A stretch of DNA of 64,000 nucleotides from an uncultured Collinsella sp. GTDB taxonomy: Bacteria; Actinomycetota; Coriobacteriia; Coriobacteriales; Coriobacteriaceae. The position numbers and the translations under genes are program-made. A model generated the notes under the pieces. It saw nothing but the letters and a program-made list of their open reading frames with translations, was not told the origin of the DNA and did no database searches. Each line of letters starts with the position of its first letter. Within the stretch, counting starts at the first letter, position 1. Positions 24,677-32,850 of this stretch are shown here, one piece after another. The stretch covers positions 10,877 through 74,876 of the forward strand of contig URZI01000009.1 of assembly GCA_900552385.1 (NCBI GenBank), in the 5' to 3' direction.

Positions 24677-25867
24677 TTACTCAATGATCGTGGAGACGAT
24701 GCCCGAACCGACGGTGTGGCCACCCTCGCGGATAGCGAAGCGCAGGCCCTCCTCCATGGCGATCGGGTGGATGAGATCGCCCTCGATGGTGATGTGGTCA
24801 CCAGGCATAGCCATCTCGGTGCCCTCGGGGAGCTTGACCGTACCGGTAACGTCGGTGGTACGGAAGTAGAACTGAGGACGATAACCATCGAAGAACGGGG
24901 TGTGACGGCCGCCCTCCTCCTTGGTCAGAACGTAGATCTCGCCGGTGAACTTGGTGTGCGGGGTAACCGAACCGGGCTTGCAGAGAACCTGGCCGCGCTC
25001 GATGTCCTCGCGCTTGATGCCGCGGAGCAGCAGACCGACGTTGTCGCCAGCCTCGCAGAAGTCCATGGACTTACGGAACATCTCGATACCGGTAACGACG
25101 GTGTTCTGGGTATCCTTGATGCCGACGATCTCGACGGGCTCGTTGAGCTTGAGCTCACCGCGCTCGACACGGCCGGTAGCAACGGTACCACGGCCGGAGA
25201 TGGTCATAACGTCCTCAACGGCCATCAGGAACGGGAGGTCGTTGTTACGAGCAGGCGTCGGGATGTACTCGTCGACGGCCTTCATGAGCTCGCGGATAGC
25301 GTCCATCCACTTGGCGTCGCCCTCGAGAGCGCCCAGAGCGGAACCACGGATGACGGGGATGTCGTCGCCGGGGAAATCGTACTCGGAGAGGAGCTCACGG
25401 GTCTCCATCTCGACGAGGTCGATGAGCTCGTCATCGTCGACCATGTCGCACTTGTTCAGGAAGACGACGATGTAGGGAACGCCGACCTGACGGGCGAGCA
25501 GGATGTGCTCGCGGGTCTGAGCCATGGGGCCGTCGGTAGCGGCGATAACCAGGATAGCGCCGTCCATCTGAGCAGCGCCGGAGATCATGTTCTTGACGTA
25601 GTCAGCGTGGCCCGGGCAGTCAACGTGAGCGTAGTGACGGGCAGCGGTCTCGTACTCAACGTGGGAGACGGAGATCGTAATGCCGCGCTCGCGCTCCTCG
25701 GGAGCCTTGTCGATGTTCTCGAACGCAGTGAAGTCAGCCTTGCAGCCCTCGGTCTCGGAGAGAACCTTGGTGATGGCAGCGGTCAGCGTGGTCTTGCCGT
25801 GGTCGACGTGACCAATGGTGCCGATGTTAACATGCGGCTTAGTGCGCTCAAACTTCTCTTTGGCCAT
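24677..25867 (-). CDS. tuf: Translation elongation factor EF-Tu
   Basis: 396 residues from the ATG at 25867, preceded by AGGAGGGC. G1 is GHVDHGKT (19-26), G3 is DCPGH, G4 is NKCD, the effector region is ERERGITI, and the three-domain layout is intact. It delivers aminoacyl-tRNA to the ribosome. The in-frame extension to 25936 is leader. It has its own terminator and follows three tRNA genes, so tRNA and tuf transcripts may be processed from one precursor. No fusA lies in front of it. Confidence 0.98.
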   Translation of the reverse strand: MAKEKFERTKPHVNIGTIGHVDHGKTTLTAAITKVLSETEGCKADFTAFENIDKAPEERERGITISVSHVEYETAARHYAHVDCPGHADYVKNMISGAAQMDGAILVIAATDGPMAQTREHILLARQVGVPYIVVFLNKCDMVDDDELIDLVEMETRELLSEYDFPGDDIPVIRGSALGALEGDAKWMDAIRELMKAVDEYIPTPARNNDLPFLMAVEDVMTISGRGTVATGRVERGELKLNEPVEIVGIKDTQNTVVTGIEMFRKSMDFCEAGDNVGLLLRGIKREDIERGQVLCKPGSVTPHTKFTGEIYVLTKEEGGRHTPFFDGYRPQFYFRTTDVTGTVKLPEGTEMAMPGDHITIEGDLIHPIAMEEGLRFAIREGGHTVGSGIVSTIIE

Positions 25868-25963
25868 AAAGCCCTCCTCTAAACAGGTCGTCCCCGGACG
25901 GGACTTTGCCTTTATACCATAGTGGCCTCTCAACATACTATTGAGAAGCCACCGTGTTACCTA

Positions 25964-26040
25964 TGGTAGCGGTGACTGGATTCGAACCAGTGACGCCACG
26001 GGTATGAACCGTGTGCTCTAACCAACTGAGCTACACCGCC
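25964..26040 (-). tRNA. tRNA-Met (CAU anticodon), probably elongator
   Basis: 77 bases with encoded CCA; acceptor GGCGGTG/CACCGCT, anticodon CAT, T-loop TTCGAAT. The pairing at the end of the acceptor stem argues for elongator rather than initiator tRNA. It is the tRNA nearest to tuf. Confidence 0.9.
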
Positions 26041-26043
26041 GGA

Positions 26044-26119
26044 TGGAGCCTGCAACCAGACTTGAACTGGTGACCTCTTCGTTACCAACGAAGTGCTCTA
26101 CCGACTGAGCTATACAGGC
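26044..26119 (-). tRNA. tRNA-Thr (GGU anticodon)
   Basis: 76 bases with encoded CCA; acceptor GCCTGTA/TGCAGGC (one G-U), anticodon GGT, T-loop TTCAAGT. Second of the three tRNAs upstream of tuf. Confidence 0.93.
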
Positions 26120-26129
26120 ACTTGACGGG

Positions 26130-26211
26130 TGGGAGCTATAGGATTCGAACCTATGTAGGCAGAGCCAACGGGTTTACAGCCCGTCCCCATTAACCACTCG
26201 GGCAAACTCCC
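26130..26211 (-). tRNA. tRNA-Tyr (GUA anticodon)
   Basis: 82 bases without an encoded CCA, unlike its neighbours. Acceptor GGGAGTT/AGCTCCC, anticodon GTA, long variable arm (class II), T-loop TTCGAAT. First of the tRNA set. Confidence 0.92.
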
Positions 26212-26570
26212 AATCGTTCAAGTATCCGCAGGTTCTTTGGTCTTTTGGACCGCCGCCCCCGCGAACGAAGAAGATAATACGATGCAACCTTGGGGGCTGT
26301 CAACGAAAACCTCTAGATACACGGTTCCGGGCGTATCTATATAGCTGTGACCTGCGGTTTTGTTGAGTTTGGATATGAAGGACGGTGGTTTTGGATACTG
26401 AGGTGACGTTTCCCGAGGTAACACTTTGGTGTAGTGGAGTACACCTTCAGTATCGAACTTCGATAACAGCCTATTTGCACCTATATATAGGTCGAGATCG
26501 GGGCTTCCCAGACAGAAGATTGCTCTTCCCAGCAAAATCGAGCGTGGATTTTCTTCCGTTTGAAATCGAG

Positions 26571-26628
26571 CGTGGATAATCTGCCACTTTTGGCGTGTCC
26601 CCATGGCCAAAGTGGCAGATTATCCACG
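26571..26628. repeat. Long inverted repeat with GTGGATAAT arms
   Basis: Arms of 23-24 bases (26571-26594 and 26606-26628), one bulge, around GTGTCCCCATG. Further copies of the outer GCGTGGATTAT-like unit flank it at about 26541 and 26640, so the unit is repeated at least four times in 110 bp. Confidence 0.7.
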
Positions 26629-26687
26629 TTCGTTCATCCGATAATCCACGCTCAGGGGGGGGGCAACCGAGCTCGACACGGCTTTTG

Positions 26688-26742
26688 TCTCGATCTGTAA
26701 CATATAGAGAACATTTTCTCCCCTATCTGTTACAGGTTGAGA
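26688..26742. repeat. Inverted repeat, TCTCGATCTGTAACA arms
   Basis: TCTCGATCTGTAACA (26688-26702) pairs with TGTTACAGGTTGAGA (26728-26742). It shares its arms with the next element, so they are one family. Confidence 0.65.
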
Positions 26743-26766
26743 TATTACGCAGAGACCCCAGCTTAC

Positions 26767-26823
26767 GTCTCATTCTGTAACAGTACGAACGGTTTTCCGC
26801 CCCTTCGTGTTACAGATCGAGAC
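26767..26823. repeat. Inverted repeat, second copy of the TGTAACA family
   Basis: GTCTCATTCTGTAACA (26767-26782) pairs with TGTTACAGATCGAGAC (26808-26823). The loop has CGAACGG and CCCCTTCG, a further stem extension. Confidence 0.65.
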
Positions 26824-26914
26824 AAATCTGAAGCTTGGCCGGTGCCAAACCCGCTGACTTATCGACATAAATAGAAACGGGCCCTGTCCCACAAGGGAAC
26901 AGAGCCCGAAACTC

Positions 26915-26960
26915 TCATGGAGCCAGTGACAGGAATCGAACCTGCAACCCACTGATTACA
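26915..26960. repeat. attL: 46-bp copy of the tRNA-Thr 3' end
   Basis: Identical over 46 bp to 41305-41350. It contains the T-arm, variable region and acceptor end of tRNA-Thr but stops in the anticodon stem, so it is not a functional tRNA. Confidence 0.9.
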
Positions 26961-27074
26961 TCGTTTTCCATTCTGGTTAATAGCGTCCATCTGCGACTAT
27001 AGCGACCGTAACCTCGCCTTTTTCTTTCGTTTTCCGCTTATAGTCTCACTTGAGACGTCTCCGAAACAGTCAAA

Positions 27075-27105
27075 TTGCACACTCATTGCACACGCGATTG
27101 CACAC
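27075..27105 (+). promoter_or_regulatory. Integrase arm-type sites, left end
   Basis: Three TTGCACAC octamers at 27075, 27086 and 27098 (11-12 bp spacing) between attL and the integrase start. The same triplet occurs at the right end at 41215. Such direct repeats are the usual arm-binding sites of lambda-type integrases. Confidence 0.6.
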
Positions 27106-27114
27106 GGAGGGACA

Positions 27115-28320
27115 ATGGAAGAGAAATACACCACCTCGTCTATTTATAAGTTTAAGGACGATCGCTGGCGCGCACAGTTCCCCTATTTGGAGAACGGCAT
27201 CTGGCATAAGAAGACTCAGCTCTTGGAACATCGAGGGCGCGATAAAGGCAGAAGCCATAAGCATCGCGATGCCGCCATGCTCGAGGCCGAATCCATCCGC
27301 GCATCTCTCAATGAGAAGGCCACCGCAGAAGCAGCTAAACCCAAGGGGCTTGGTATCACCGTTTCAAAGCTCGTGACATGCTATATCGATATCGAGTGCG
27401 CGGACGTCGCGCGCTCCACGGCGACCGGATACCACGGCATGCTCCGCCGGAATATCGAACCGTATCTCGGTGATGTCCCATTGGAAGACCTTACGGAAGA
27501 GGATGTTCAGGAATGGATAACGGCGATCGCCTCAACCCACGCACGGTCCACCGCCTGCAATTCCCTACGGTTGTTACGAGGCTCGCTCAAATATGGAATG
27601 CGAAAGAAATGGATTGACGAAAACGTGGCCTCTTGGGCAAAAGTCCCCAAAAACGAAGACGCGAACTACGGTCTACCGAATTCGCTTACAACCAAAGAGC
27701 GAACCAGGGTCTTGAACACTCTGAACGCCTCCATAGATATCCCAGCGATGCTTGCAGCCAAGATAGCGCTCTACACGGGATTGCGGCGCGGCGAGCTTTG
27801 CGCCCTGAAATGGAAAAACGTGGACTTTAAATCCTCAACGATCCGAGTCGAGGCCGCGATTGGGCACACAGATAACGAGTTCTATATCAAGGGCCCCAAG
27901 AGCATTAGCAGCCGGCGCGCTATCCCCAACTGCCCGAAAGACCTCATGAAAGACCTTGCGAAGCGCGAGGCCGACATGAAGTCCGAATGCGCGAATCTGG
28001 GCGTTGAGTTCAGCGACGAACTGTTTGTCCTCGGCTTTCCGGACGGCTCCTTCTTGAAACCGCCCAGGATCAACGACGCTTGGCGGGCCCTGGCAAAGGC
28101 CTTGAAGCTCCATGGTGTCTTGAACAAGAACACCGTCACCTTCCACGACCTCAGGCACAGTTTTGCAACGTACGCCGTTTCCAACGGAATCGACCCGAGG
28201 ACTCTCGCAAGCCTCATGGGACACTCGAAGGCGTCGATGACACTCGACAGATACGCCAGCGCCGACCCAGTAGCCACCGCATCGGCTATGAGAACTCTTG
28301 GACGCTTATATAAAGAGTGA
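27115..28320 (+). CDS. Tyrosine site-specific integrase
   Basis: 401 residues from the ATG at 27115, after GGAGG. The N-terminal arm-binding domain (about 1-75) is followed by a SAM-like core-binding domain (80-180, ITVSKLVTCYIDIECADVAR). The catalytic domain carries the full set: Arg224 (TGLRRGE), a Lys near 262, His344-Arg347 (HDLRH), His370 (LMGHS) and Tyr380 (TLDRY). It catalyses integration at, and with the excisionase excision from, the tRNA-Thr gene. Its position directly inside attL is the common layout for tRNA-integrating elements. Confidence 0.95.
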   Translation: MEEKYTTSSIYKFKDDRWRAQFPYLENGIWHKKTQLLEHRGRDKGRSHKHRDAAMLEAESIRASLNEKATAEAAKPKGLGITVSKLVTCYIDIECADVARSTATGYHGMLRRNIEPYLGDVPLEDLTEEDVQEWITAIASTHARSTACNSLRLLRGSLKYGMRKKWIDENVASWAKVPKNEDANYGLPNSLTTKERTRVLNTLNASIDIPAMLAAKIALYTGLRRGELCALKWKNVDFKSSTIRVEAAIGHTDNEFYIKGPKSISSRRAIPNCPKDLMKDLAKREADMKSECANLGVEFSDELFVLGFPDGSFLKPPRINDAWRALAKALKLHGVLNKNTVTFHDLRHSFATYAVSNGIDPRTLASLMGHSKASMTLDRYASADPVATASAMRTLGRLYKE

Positions 28321-28360
28321 TTTGCTTCGTCGCAAGCAAAGAAGTCAACAGTGGCTCGGA

Positions 28361-28391
28361 GGCCCGGCTTTAACCGGGCCTTTTCTTGTTG
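28361..28391 (+). terminator. Terminator after integrase gene
   Basis: GGCCCGG, loop CTTTAA, CCGGGCC, then TTTTCTTGTT. Confidence 0.85.
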
Positions 28392-28515
28392 CCTCGACCC
28401 TTCAACGTCTTTTTTGTCCATAGCGTCCGCCCTGCCCGTACTTTGACGAATGCCGGCAGCGGCGTGTCAGACTGCGAAATAAGAGAAATCGGCAAATTCC
28501 AGAAAGGAGACCGAA

Positions 28516-28758
28516 ATGAAATTCAAAGAAAAGCGTATCGGAGTCGACGACTTCCGCAGTATGCCGGATATCGTCGATCCGCTGCCGGTCGCGTACCTGC
28601 TCGGCATCAGCGATCGCTCTGTCTACCGCCTCTGCCAGAACGGGACGTTCAAAGCCGTGAAGTGCGGCAAGTTATGGCGAATCAACCGCGACAGCGTGCT
28701 CAGCTATATCGGAGTCACTATCGACCGAACTGAATGCCCGTCAACCAACATCAATTAA
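28516..28758 (+). CDS. Excisionase-like HTH protein
   Basis: 80 residues, start preceded by AAAGGAG. The core matches the HTH_17/excisionase (MerR-like) fold: VAYLLGISDRSVYRLCQNG, then FKAVKCGKLWRINRDSVLSY, where recognition helix and wing are clear. Such proteins bend attachment-site DNA and direct the integrase towards excision. It is separated from the integrase by a terminator, so it has independent transcription. An alternative role as a repressor of the mobilization genes cannot be excluded. Confidence 0.8.
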   Translation: MKFKEKRIGVDDFRSMPDIVDPLPVAYLLGISDRSVYRLCQNGTFKAVKCGKLWRINRDSVLSYIGVTIDRTECPSTNIN

Positions 28759-28773
28759 AAACGACCATTACAT

Positions 28774-28795
28774 GGGGTCCGAGAGGCCCCTCTTT
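28774..28795 (+). terminator. Short GC-rich hairpin after the excisionase gene
   Basis: GGGGTCC, loop GAGA, GGCCCC, then TCTTTG; weak T-run. Confidence 0.35.
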
Positions 28796-28811
28796 GTTAT
28801 AAGGAGGCCCT

Positions 28812-29273
28812 ATGGTCGGAACTAAAACAGTCAGCGTGAAGCTCGATTCAAGGCTCTATACCGCCCTCAAGACGCGGGCCGAGCTCGACAAGTCCAACGT
28901 CAGCGACGAGATCCGGTCGCTCCTGCGCTCGACGCTCGCCGCGGAGGAGCTCGACCTCTACGGCAACGAGGTCGCGGGCTTCATCCGCTGCGTCGTCGAC
29001 GCGCGGATGGACGTCGCCGCACTCGACATCGAGCGCAAGCTCGACGCCACCGAGGACCGCATCGCCGCGGTCCTCTCGCGCCCCATGACCGCCGCCATCA
29101 TGGCCGGCCTCATGTCGGCCGACGTCCTCAAGGCCTCCTACGCCTCGCTCGACGACGTCCCCGTCGCGGACATCTGGAAGAACTACCTCGCGCAGGCCGG
29201 CGAGCTCAGCCGCGCCGGACTCGGCCGAATCGACGAGGTGAAGCTCCACGCGCGCGAGCGCGCCGATGGCTAG
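28812..29273 (+). CDS. RHH relaxosome accessory protein (MobC-like)
   Basis: 153 residues, start preceded by AAGGAGG. The N-terminal 45 residues (TKTVSVKLDSRLYTALKTRA and SNVSDEIRSLLRSTL) form a ribbon-helix-helix DNA-binding domain. The rest is helical and Ala-rich without a motif. Directly upstream of and overlapping the relaxase gene by eight bases, it probably binds oriT and recruits the relaxase. Codon use is strongly GC-biased, unlike the integrase gene, which points to a different origin for the mobilization module. Confidence 0.75.
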   Translation: MVGTKTVSVKLDSRLYTALKTRAELDKSNVSDEIRSLLRSTLAAEELDLYGNEVAGFIRCVVDARMDVAALDIERKLDATEDRIAAVLSRPMTAAIMAGLMSADVLKASYASLDDVPVADIWKNYLAQAGELSRAGLGRIDEVKLHARERADG

Positions 29274-30621
29274 CCCGCCCGTCATCGTCAACCACTCCGT
29301 CGTCCGCGCGGGGACGTCCGCGAGGGCGACCGCCGCGGGCCTGGCGGCATACGCCGGCACCCGCCGCGGCGTCGTCATCGAGGTCAGCGAGGCCGACGGC
29401 AGGAGGCTCGGCGTGGACGGCCTGGCCGCCTACGCCGCGAACAGGACCGGCTCGACGGGCGGCCTCTGGGGCGCGGGCGGCCCGGTCGCCGTGGCGGAGG
29501 CGAGGCGCGCAATCGCCCAGAACGGCGGCGCGGTGCTCACCACCGTCGTCACGGTCCCGAACGACATCGCCCCAGCTGCCGGCCTCGACCGCCTGGACGC
29601 CTGGCAGGCGCTGGTGCGCTCCGAGTGGCCGAGGCTCTTCTCCGAGATGACCGGCGTGCCCGAGAGCCGCGTGGAGTTCTACGCGGCGATGCACGTCAAC
29701 GGCACGAGCCACCACGTCCACATCCTCACGGTCGACCGCGCGGGCGACTGGGACTCCCTGCTGCCCAAGGGGAAGATGGAAGCGGCGCGGCTCGAGATCT
29801 CCTCGAAGGCCATGGCGCCGCTGCTGCGGGAGGCCTACATCGAGCGCGACCTCGCGAGGGAGGCGGCGCTGGACGCCGTCGCCCGCATCAACCGGAACCG
29901 TCTCGACATCGAGCTGCCGCCGGACGGAAGGATCGAGGCCGACCACCTCAGGCGTTTCCACCCGGAGGCTTCCGCCGCGCTGAGGGAGGCCCTCGACCGG
30001 GCAGCCTCCGACTCCCCCGAGCTCGCCGGCGCGCTGGACCGCCACAGGAAAGCCGTCGAGAGGTGCGCCGACCTCAAGTGCCTGACCGGAGAGGCGCGGG
30101 ACGTCTACACCCGCAAGGCGGCCGCCGACCTCGGCCTCCGGTGCGAGAACGCGGCGCTGCGAGTCATGGTCCCGGACAGAACGCCGATTCGCGAACAAAT
30201 ACCGGCGCGACGCGCCGCCCCGGCAGCCGGCCCGGCGACGGATAGGCGGAGGGAGGCCGGGTTCGCCACCGAAGCCCGAGCCTGCATCCCGAAGGTGCGC
30301 CTCGAAAGGCTCACGCGAAAGGTCGCGCACGGCAGGACCCTCGAGCCGGCAGACCTCAGGGGATGTCCCACGGCAGACCGGGCCTTCAGGCATGCGCCGT
30401 CGCCCGGTCCGGCCCTCGGGCGGGCAGCCGCGATGGCGGCACTGGTCGCCAGGGAGACCGCGCGGGACGCCGGGGGACGCGACATGGGGGACGAGGCCGG
30501 CGAGAAGGCGCTGCGGCTCATCGCCGCGGCCCTGAGGATCCTCGCTTCCGGCGGCACCAGGCAAACGAACGCCCCCGCAGTGAAGATAGCGAACAGGATA
30601 GAGAGGACGATCACGAGATGA
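29266..30621 (+). CDS. Mobilization relaxase, MobP3-like
   Basis: 451 residues. The metal-binding motif is His143-Val-Asn then His149-His150-Val-His152 (AMHVNGTSHHVHI), the MOB-P three-His centre. Tyr29 in LAAYAGTRRG, matching the YxxTRxG entry of MobP3 proteins, is the likely nicking tyrosine. The C-terminal third is Arg/Ala-rich and less conserved. It nicks oriT and stays covalently bound to the 5' end for transfer. It overlaps the accessory gene upstream and the coupling-protein gene downstream (ATGA), so the three are one operon. Confidence 0.85.
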   Translation: MASPPVIVNHSVVRAGTSARATAAGLAAYAGTRRGVVIEVSEADGRRLGVDGLAAYAANRTGSTGGLWGAGGPVAVAEARRAIAQNGGAVLTTVVTVPNDIAPAAGLDRLDAWQALVRSEWPRLFSEMTGVPESRVEFYAAMHVNGTSHHVHILTVDRAGDWDSLLPKGKMEAARLEISSKAMAPLLREAYIERDLAREAALDAVARINRNRLDIELPPDGRIEADHLRRFHPEASAALREALDRAASDSPELAGALDRHRKAVERCADLKCLTGEARDVYTRKAAADLGLRCENAALRVMVPDRTPIREQIPARRAAPAAGPATDRRREAGFATEARACIPKVRLERLTRKVAHGRTLEPADLRGCPTADRAFRHAPSPGPALGRAAAMAALVARETARDAGGRDMGDEAGEKALRLIAAALRILASGGTRQTNAPAVKIANRIERTITR

Positions 30622-32576
30622 AACCGAAATCCTTCAACCGCAACATGAAAAGGGAGCTCATCAGCACGCTCGTGGGCCACGGCATCGCCGCCGGCGTCGC
30701 CTGCGTCGCGACCGTCAGCGCCTGGGCCTACGCCAGATGGTGGACCGTATCCCTCATCTCGGGCTTCTCCGCCCTACTGCGGCTGCCCGCGGGCGACCCG
30801 GGCCCCGAGCCCGCCCACGTCTTCCGCGGCCCCCTCGAGGCGGCCGCCGACGCGGCGGCGTCGGGCGAGGCGGGCGAGCTTCTCGCGGCCCTCGCCCTCG
30901 TCGCGACAACCGTCCTCATCCTCGGCCTCGTTTCTTGGGCCCGCTCATGGGCGAGTCTCCACGACGGGACGTTCGCCGGCGACCGCGCGCCCACGCGCAC
31001 GCACGGGGACGCCTGGCTCGAGTCGAGGCCGTCCAGGGTCGCGAGGCGCTGCCCTCCCTGGGACGGGAAGGCCGCCGCGGAGGGGCTCGTGGCGGCCGGC
31101 TGCATCGGTGGCGGGATCGCGATGGTCCCCGCCGTCCACTGCCTCATAAGGGCGGGCAGCGGCGCAGGCAAGACGAGAAGATCTCTTGCCGTCAGCGTGG
31201 CCGCGGCGATCGACCGCAACGCCCACGGGATCCCGACGTCCGTCATCGTCCACGACCCGAAGTCCGAGATCCGCGCATGGACCGAGCCGCTCGCCCGGAG
31301 GGCCGGGATGGAGGTCGTCGCCGTCCGGCTCGACGAGCCCGTCAAGTCGGCGAGGTTCAACCCCCTCGACCGCGCCATCGCGGCACTCGGGACGGAGGGC
31401 GTCGCCGGCGCCGTGGCGGAGCTCCGCGAGCTGTCGTCCGCCATCGTGCCCGATGCCTTCTCCTCTGGCCAGAGGTTCTTCACGGACGCCAGCCGCAACC
31501 TGCTGACCGGCCTCTGCCTGCTCGCGATAGCGGACGGGCGGATCCCCGACGGCGCGCGGAACCTCTCGACCGTGCTCGCGCTCCTGGAACCCCGCGACGG
31601 GAAGAGCGCCGTGAAGTCGCTGGAGGAGCTCGCCGCGGACCTGCCGGCGGGAAACCCGGCGCGCCAGTTCCTCCTCGTTGCCTCGTCGAACGGCGGCGGA
31701 GGGGAGGCCCTCGTCTCCACCGCGCGCAACTACCTCATGTCCTTCTGCGACGACGACGTCAGCCGAATGCTCTGGGGCGGCGAGGTCGACCTCGCATCGG
31801 TCGGGCGCAAGCCCACCATCCTCTACATCGCCAGCGCGACGGACCGCGGCGACCGCGGCTCGCTCGTCTCGTGCATCTTCTCGCAGGCGCTGTCAGCGCT
31901 GCGCGAGACCGCGCGCCTGTCCGGCGGCAGGCTGCCGGCGGAGACCCTGCTCGCCATCGATGAGGGATCCGGGATCCCCAAGATCCCCAGGCTCCTCGGC
32001 GACCTCGCGGAGGTCCGCAGCATCGGGCTGCACGTCGTCTTCGTGCTCCAGAACACCCATCTGCTCGAGGCGCGGTGCGGCTACTCGAGGGCCGAGTCGG
32101 ACGCGCTGCTGGCGCTGCTCGGCACCCAGGTCGTCTTCTCGGTGGAGTCCGTCGGCGAGGCGGAGGAGATCAGCAAGCGCCTCGGCGACTACAGCGTCAA
32201 GACGACCGGGCAGAGCTCCACCAAGGGGACGCAGAGCTCCTCGTCCGGAAAGTCGTTCTCCGTGGCGCGGCGGCCGCTGATCACCCCGTCGGAGCTCATG
32301 GCCTGGAGCGCGCGCGAGAACGGCGCGCTCGTGATCGACGCTGAGGGCCCGATGGCGCTCGCCAGCCGCGACATCACCGAGACGTTCCTGGGGCCGCTGA
32401 TGGGCCTGACGTCGCCGGGTGCCGAGGGCGCGCTGCTCGCGCGGGCGCTCGAGGGGGAGGCCCGCAACGCCGCCCCGGCACCGGTATGGCGCATCCCCGA
32501 AAAGCCGAAAAAGCCCAAGGGGTCTCCGTCCGGCGGCAGGAAGCGCAAGGTGTCCGCCGCGCCCGACGGGTTCTGA
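30618..32576 (+). CDS. VirD4/TraG-type coupling protein
   Basis: 652 residues from the ATG at 30618, which overlaps the relaxase stop; the long upstream frame from 30363 is a shadow of the relaxase. Two membrane segments lie near the N-terminus (about 17-55 and 88-108). Walker A is IRAGSGAGKTRRS (about 178-190), followed by VIVHDPKSEIRAW; Walker B is LLAIDEGSGIPKIPRLLGDL, and VVFVLQNTHLLE follows. It is the hexameric ATPase that delivers the relaxosome to a type IV secretion channel. Presence of a coupling protein without pore genes is typical of mobilizable elements. Confidence 0.9.
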   Translation: MKPKSFNRNMKRELISTLVGHGIAAGVACVATVSAWAYARWWTVSLISGFSALLRLPAGDPGPEPAHVFRGPLEAAADAAASGEAGELLAALALVATTVLILGLVSWARSWASLHDGTFAGDRAPTRTHGDAWLESRPSRVARRCPPWDGKAAAEGLVAAGCIGGGIAMVPAVHCLIRAGSGAGKTRRSLAVSVAAAIDRNAHGIPTSVIVHDPKSEIRAWTEPLARRAGMEVVAVRLDEPVKSARFNPLDRAIAALGTEGVAGAVAELRELSSAIVPDAFSSGQRFFTDASRNLLTGLCLLAIADGRIPDGARNLSTVLALLEPRDGKSAVKSLEELAADLPAGNPARQFLLVASSNGGGGEALVSTARNYLMSFCDDDVSRMLWGGEVDLASVGRKPTILYIASATDRGDRGSLVSCIFSQALSALRETARLSGGRLPAETLLAIDEGSGIPKIPRLLGDLAEVRSIGLHVVFVLQNTHLLEARCGYSRAESDALLALLGTQVVFSVESVGEAEEISKRLGDYSVKTTGQSSTKGTQSSSSGKSFSVARRPLITPSELMAWSARENGALVIDAEGPMALASRDITETFLGPLMGLTSPGAEGALLARALEGEARNAAPAPVWRIPEKPKKPKGSPSGGRKRKVSAAPDGF

Positions 32577-32790
32577 CGCGTCATACGGCCCTGGCTGCGC
32601 AAACGGCCAGCCGTCATACGGCACTCGAGGCGCGTATGACGGCTGGTAGCGTGACCGCCTTCCGGTTTAACCGGCCACGCTACCAGCGGAAACGAACTCG
32701 GCACGCCGAGTTGCGCCGCAAAATCCCGGGCGCCCGTAGTGCGCCCTTATCCTGCTCCCACCGTCCAAGGCGCTTGGACGGTGGGAGTCC
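32577..32790. other. Gap packed with inverted repeats, oriT or terminator region candidate
   Basis: Three CGTCATACGG-type units (32579, 32611 and inverted at 32634), an inverted repeat GCTGGTAGCGTG / CACGCTACCAGC (32642-32653 / 32676-32687) with CCGGTT/AACCGG nested inside, and a perfect 15-bp hairpin CTCCCACCGTCCAAG / CTTGGACGGTGGGAG (32755-32769 / 32773-32787). No T-run follows the last hairpin. Confidence 0.5.
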
Positions 32791-32810
32791 CGTATCCCCG
32801 GGAAAAGAAA

Positions 32811-32834
32811 AGCGCGGCCCATCTGGACCGCGCT
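32811..32834 (-). terminator. Terminator of the leftward DUF2958 operon
   Basis: AGCGCGG and CCGCGCT arms with inner pairing; on the minus strand TTTTCTTTT follows. Confidence 0.75.
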
Positions 32835-32850
32835 CCCGCTCCTCTCAATT

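Larger units (their letters stand above)
26212..26914. other. 703-bp gene-free stretch rich in palindromes
   Basis: No convincing gene. The one longer open frame here lacks any family character and overlaps the palindromes. The right half holds three long inverted repeats (26571-26628, 26688-26742, 26767-26823), a nine-G run at 26655-26663 and a stem-loop at 26878-26908 just before attL. The left half (26212-26560) shows nothing clear beyond the end of tRNA-Tyr. Confidence 0.6.

Noticed and set aside
24638..25882. 414-codon open frame opposite tuf
   Set aside because: Antisense shadow of EF-Tu.
26218..26610. 130-codon open frame left of the palindrome cluster
   Set aside because: It reads through a palindrome arm, has no ribosome site of note and no family character.
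26915..26960. A second tRNA-Thr gene at the left end
   Set aside because: Only the 3' 43 bases of the tRNA are present; the D-arm and anticodon are missing, so it is attL.
30363..30617. N-terminal extension of the coupling protein
   Set aside because: The Arg/Gly-rich extension is the relaxase gene read in another frame; the ATG at 30618 overlaps the relaxase stop and starts a typical membrane-anchor sequence.
28882..32576. Several long minus-strand frames opposite the mobilization genes
   Set aside because: Very GC-rich DNA keeps all frames open; the plus-strand genes overlap by ATGA-type junctions and hold the relaxase and ATPase motifs.
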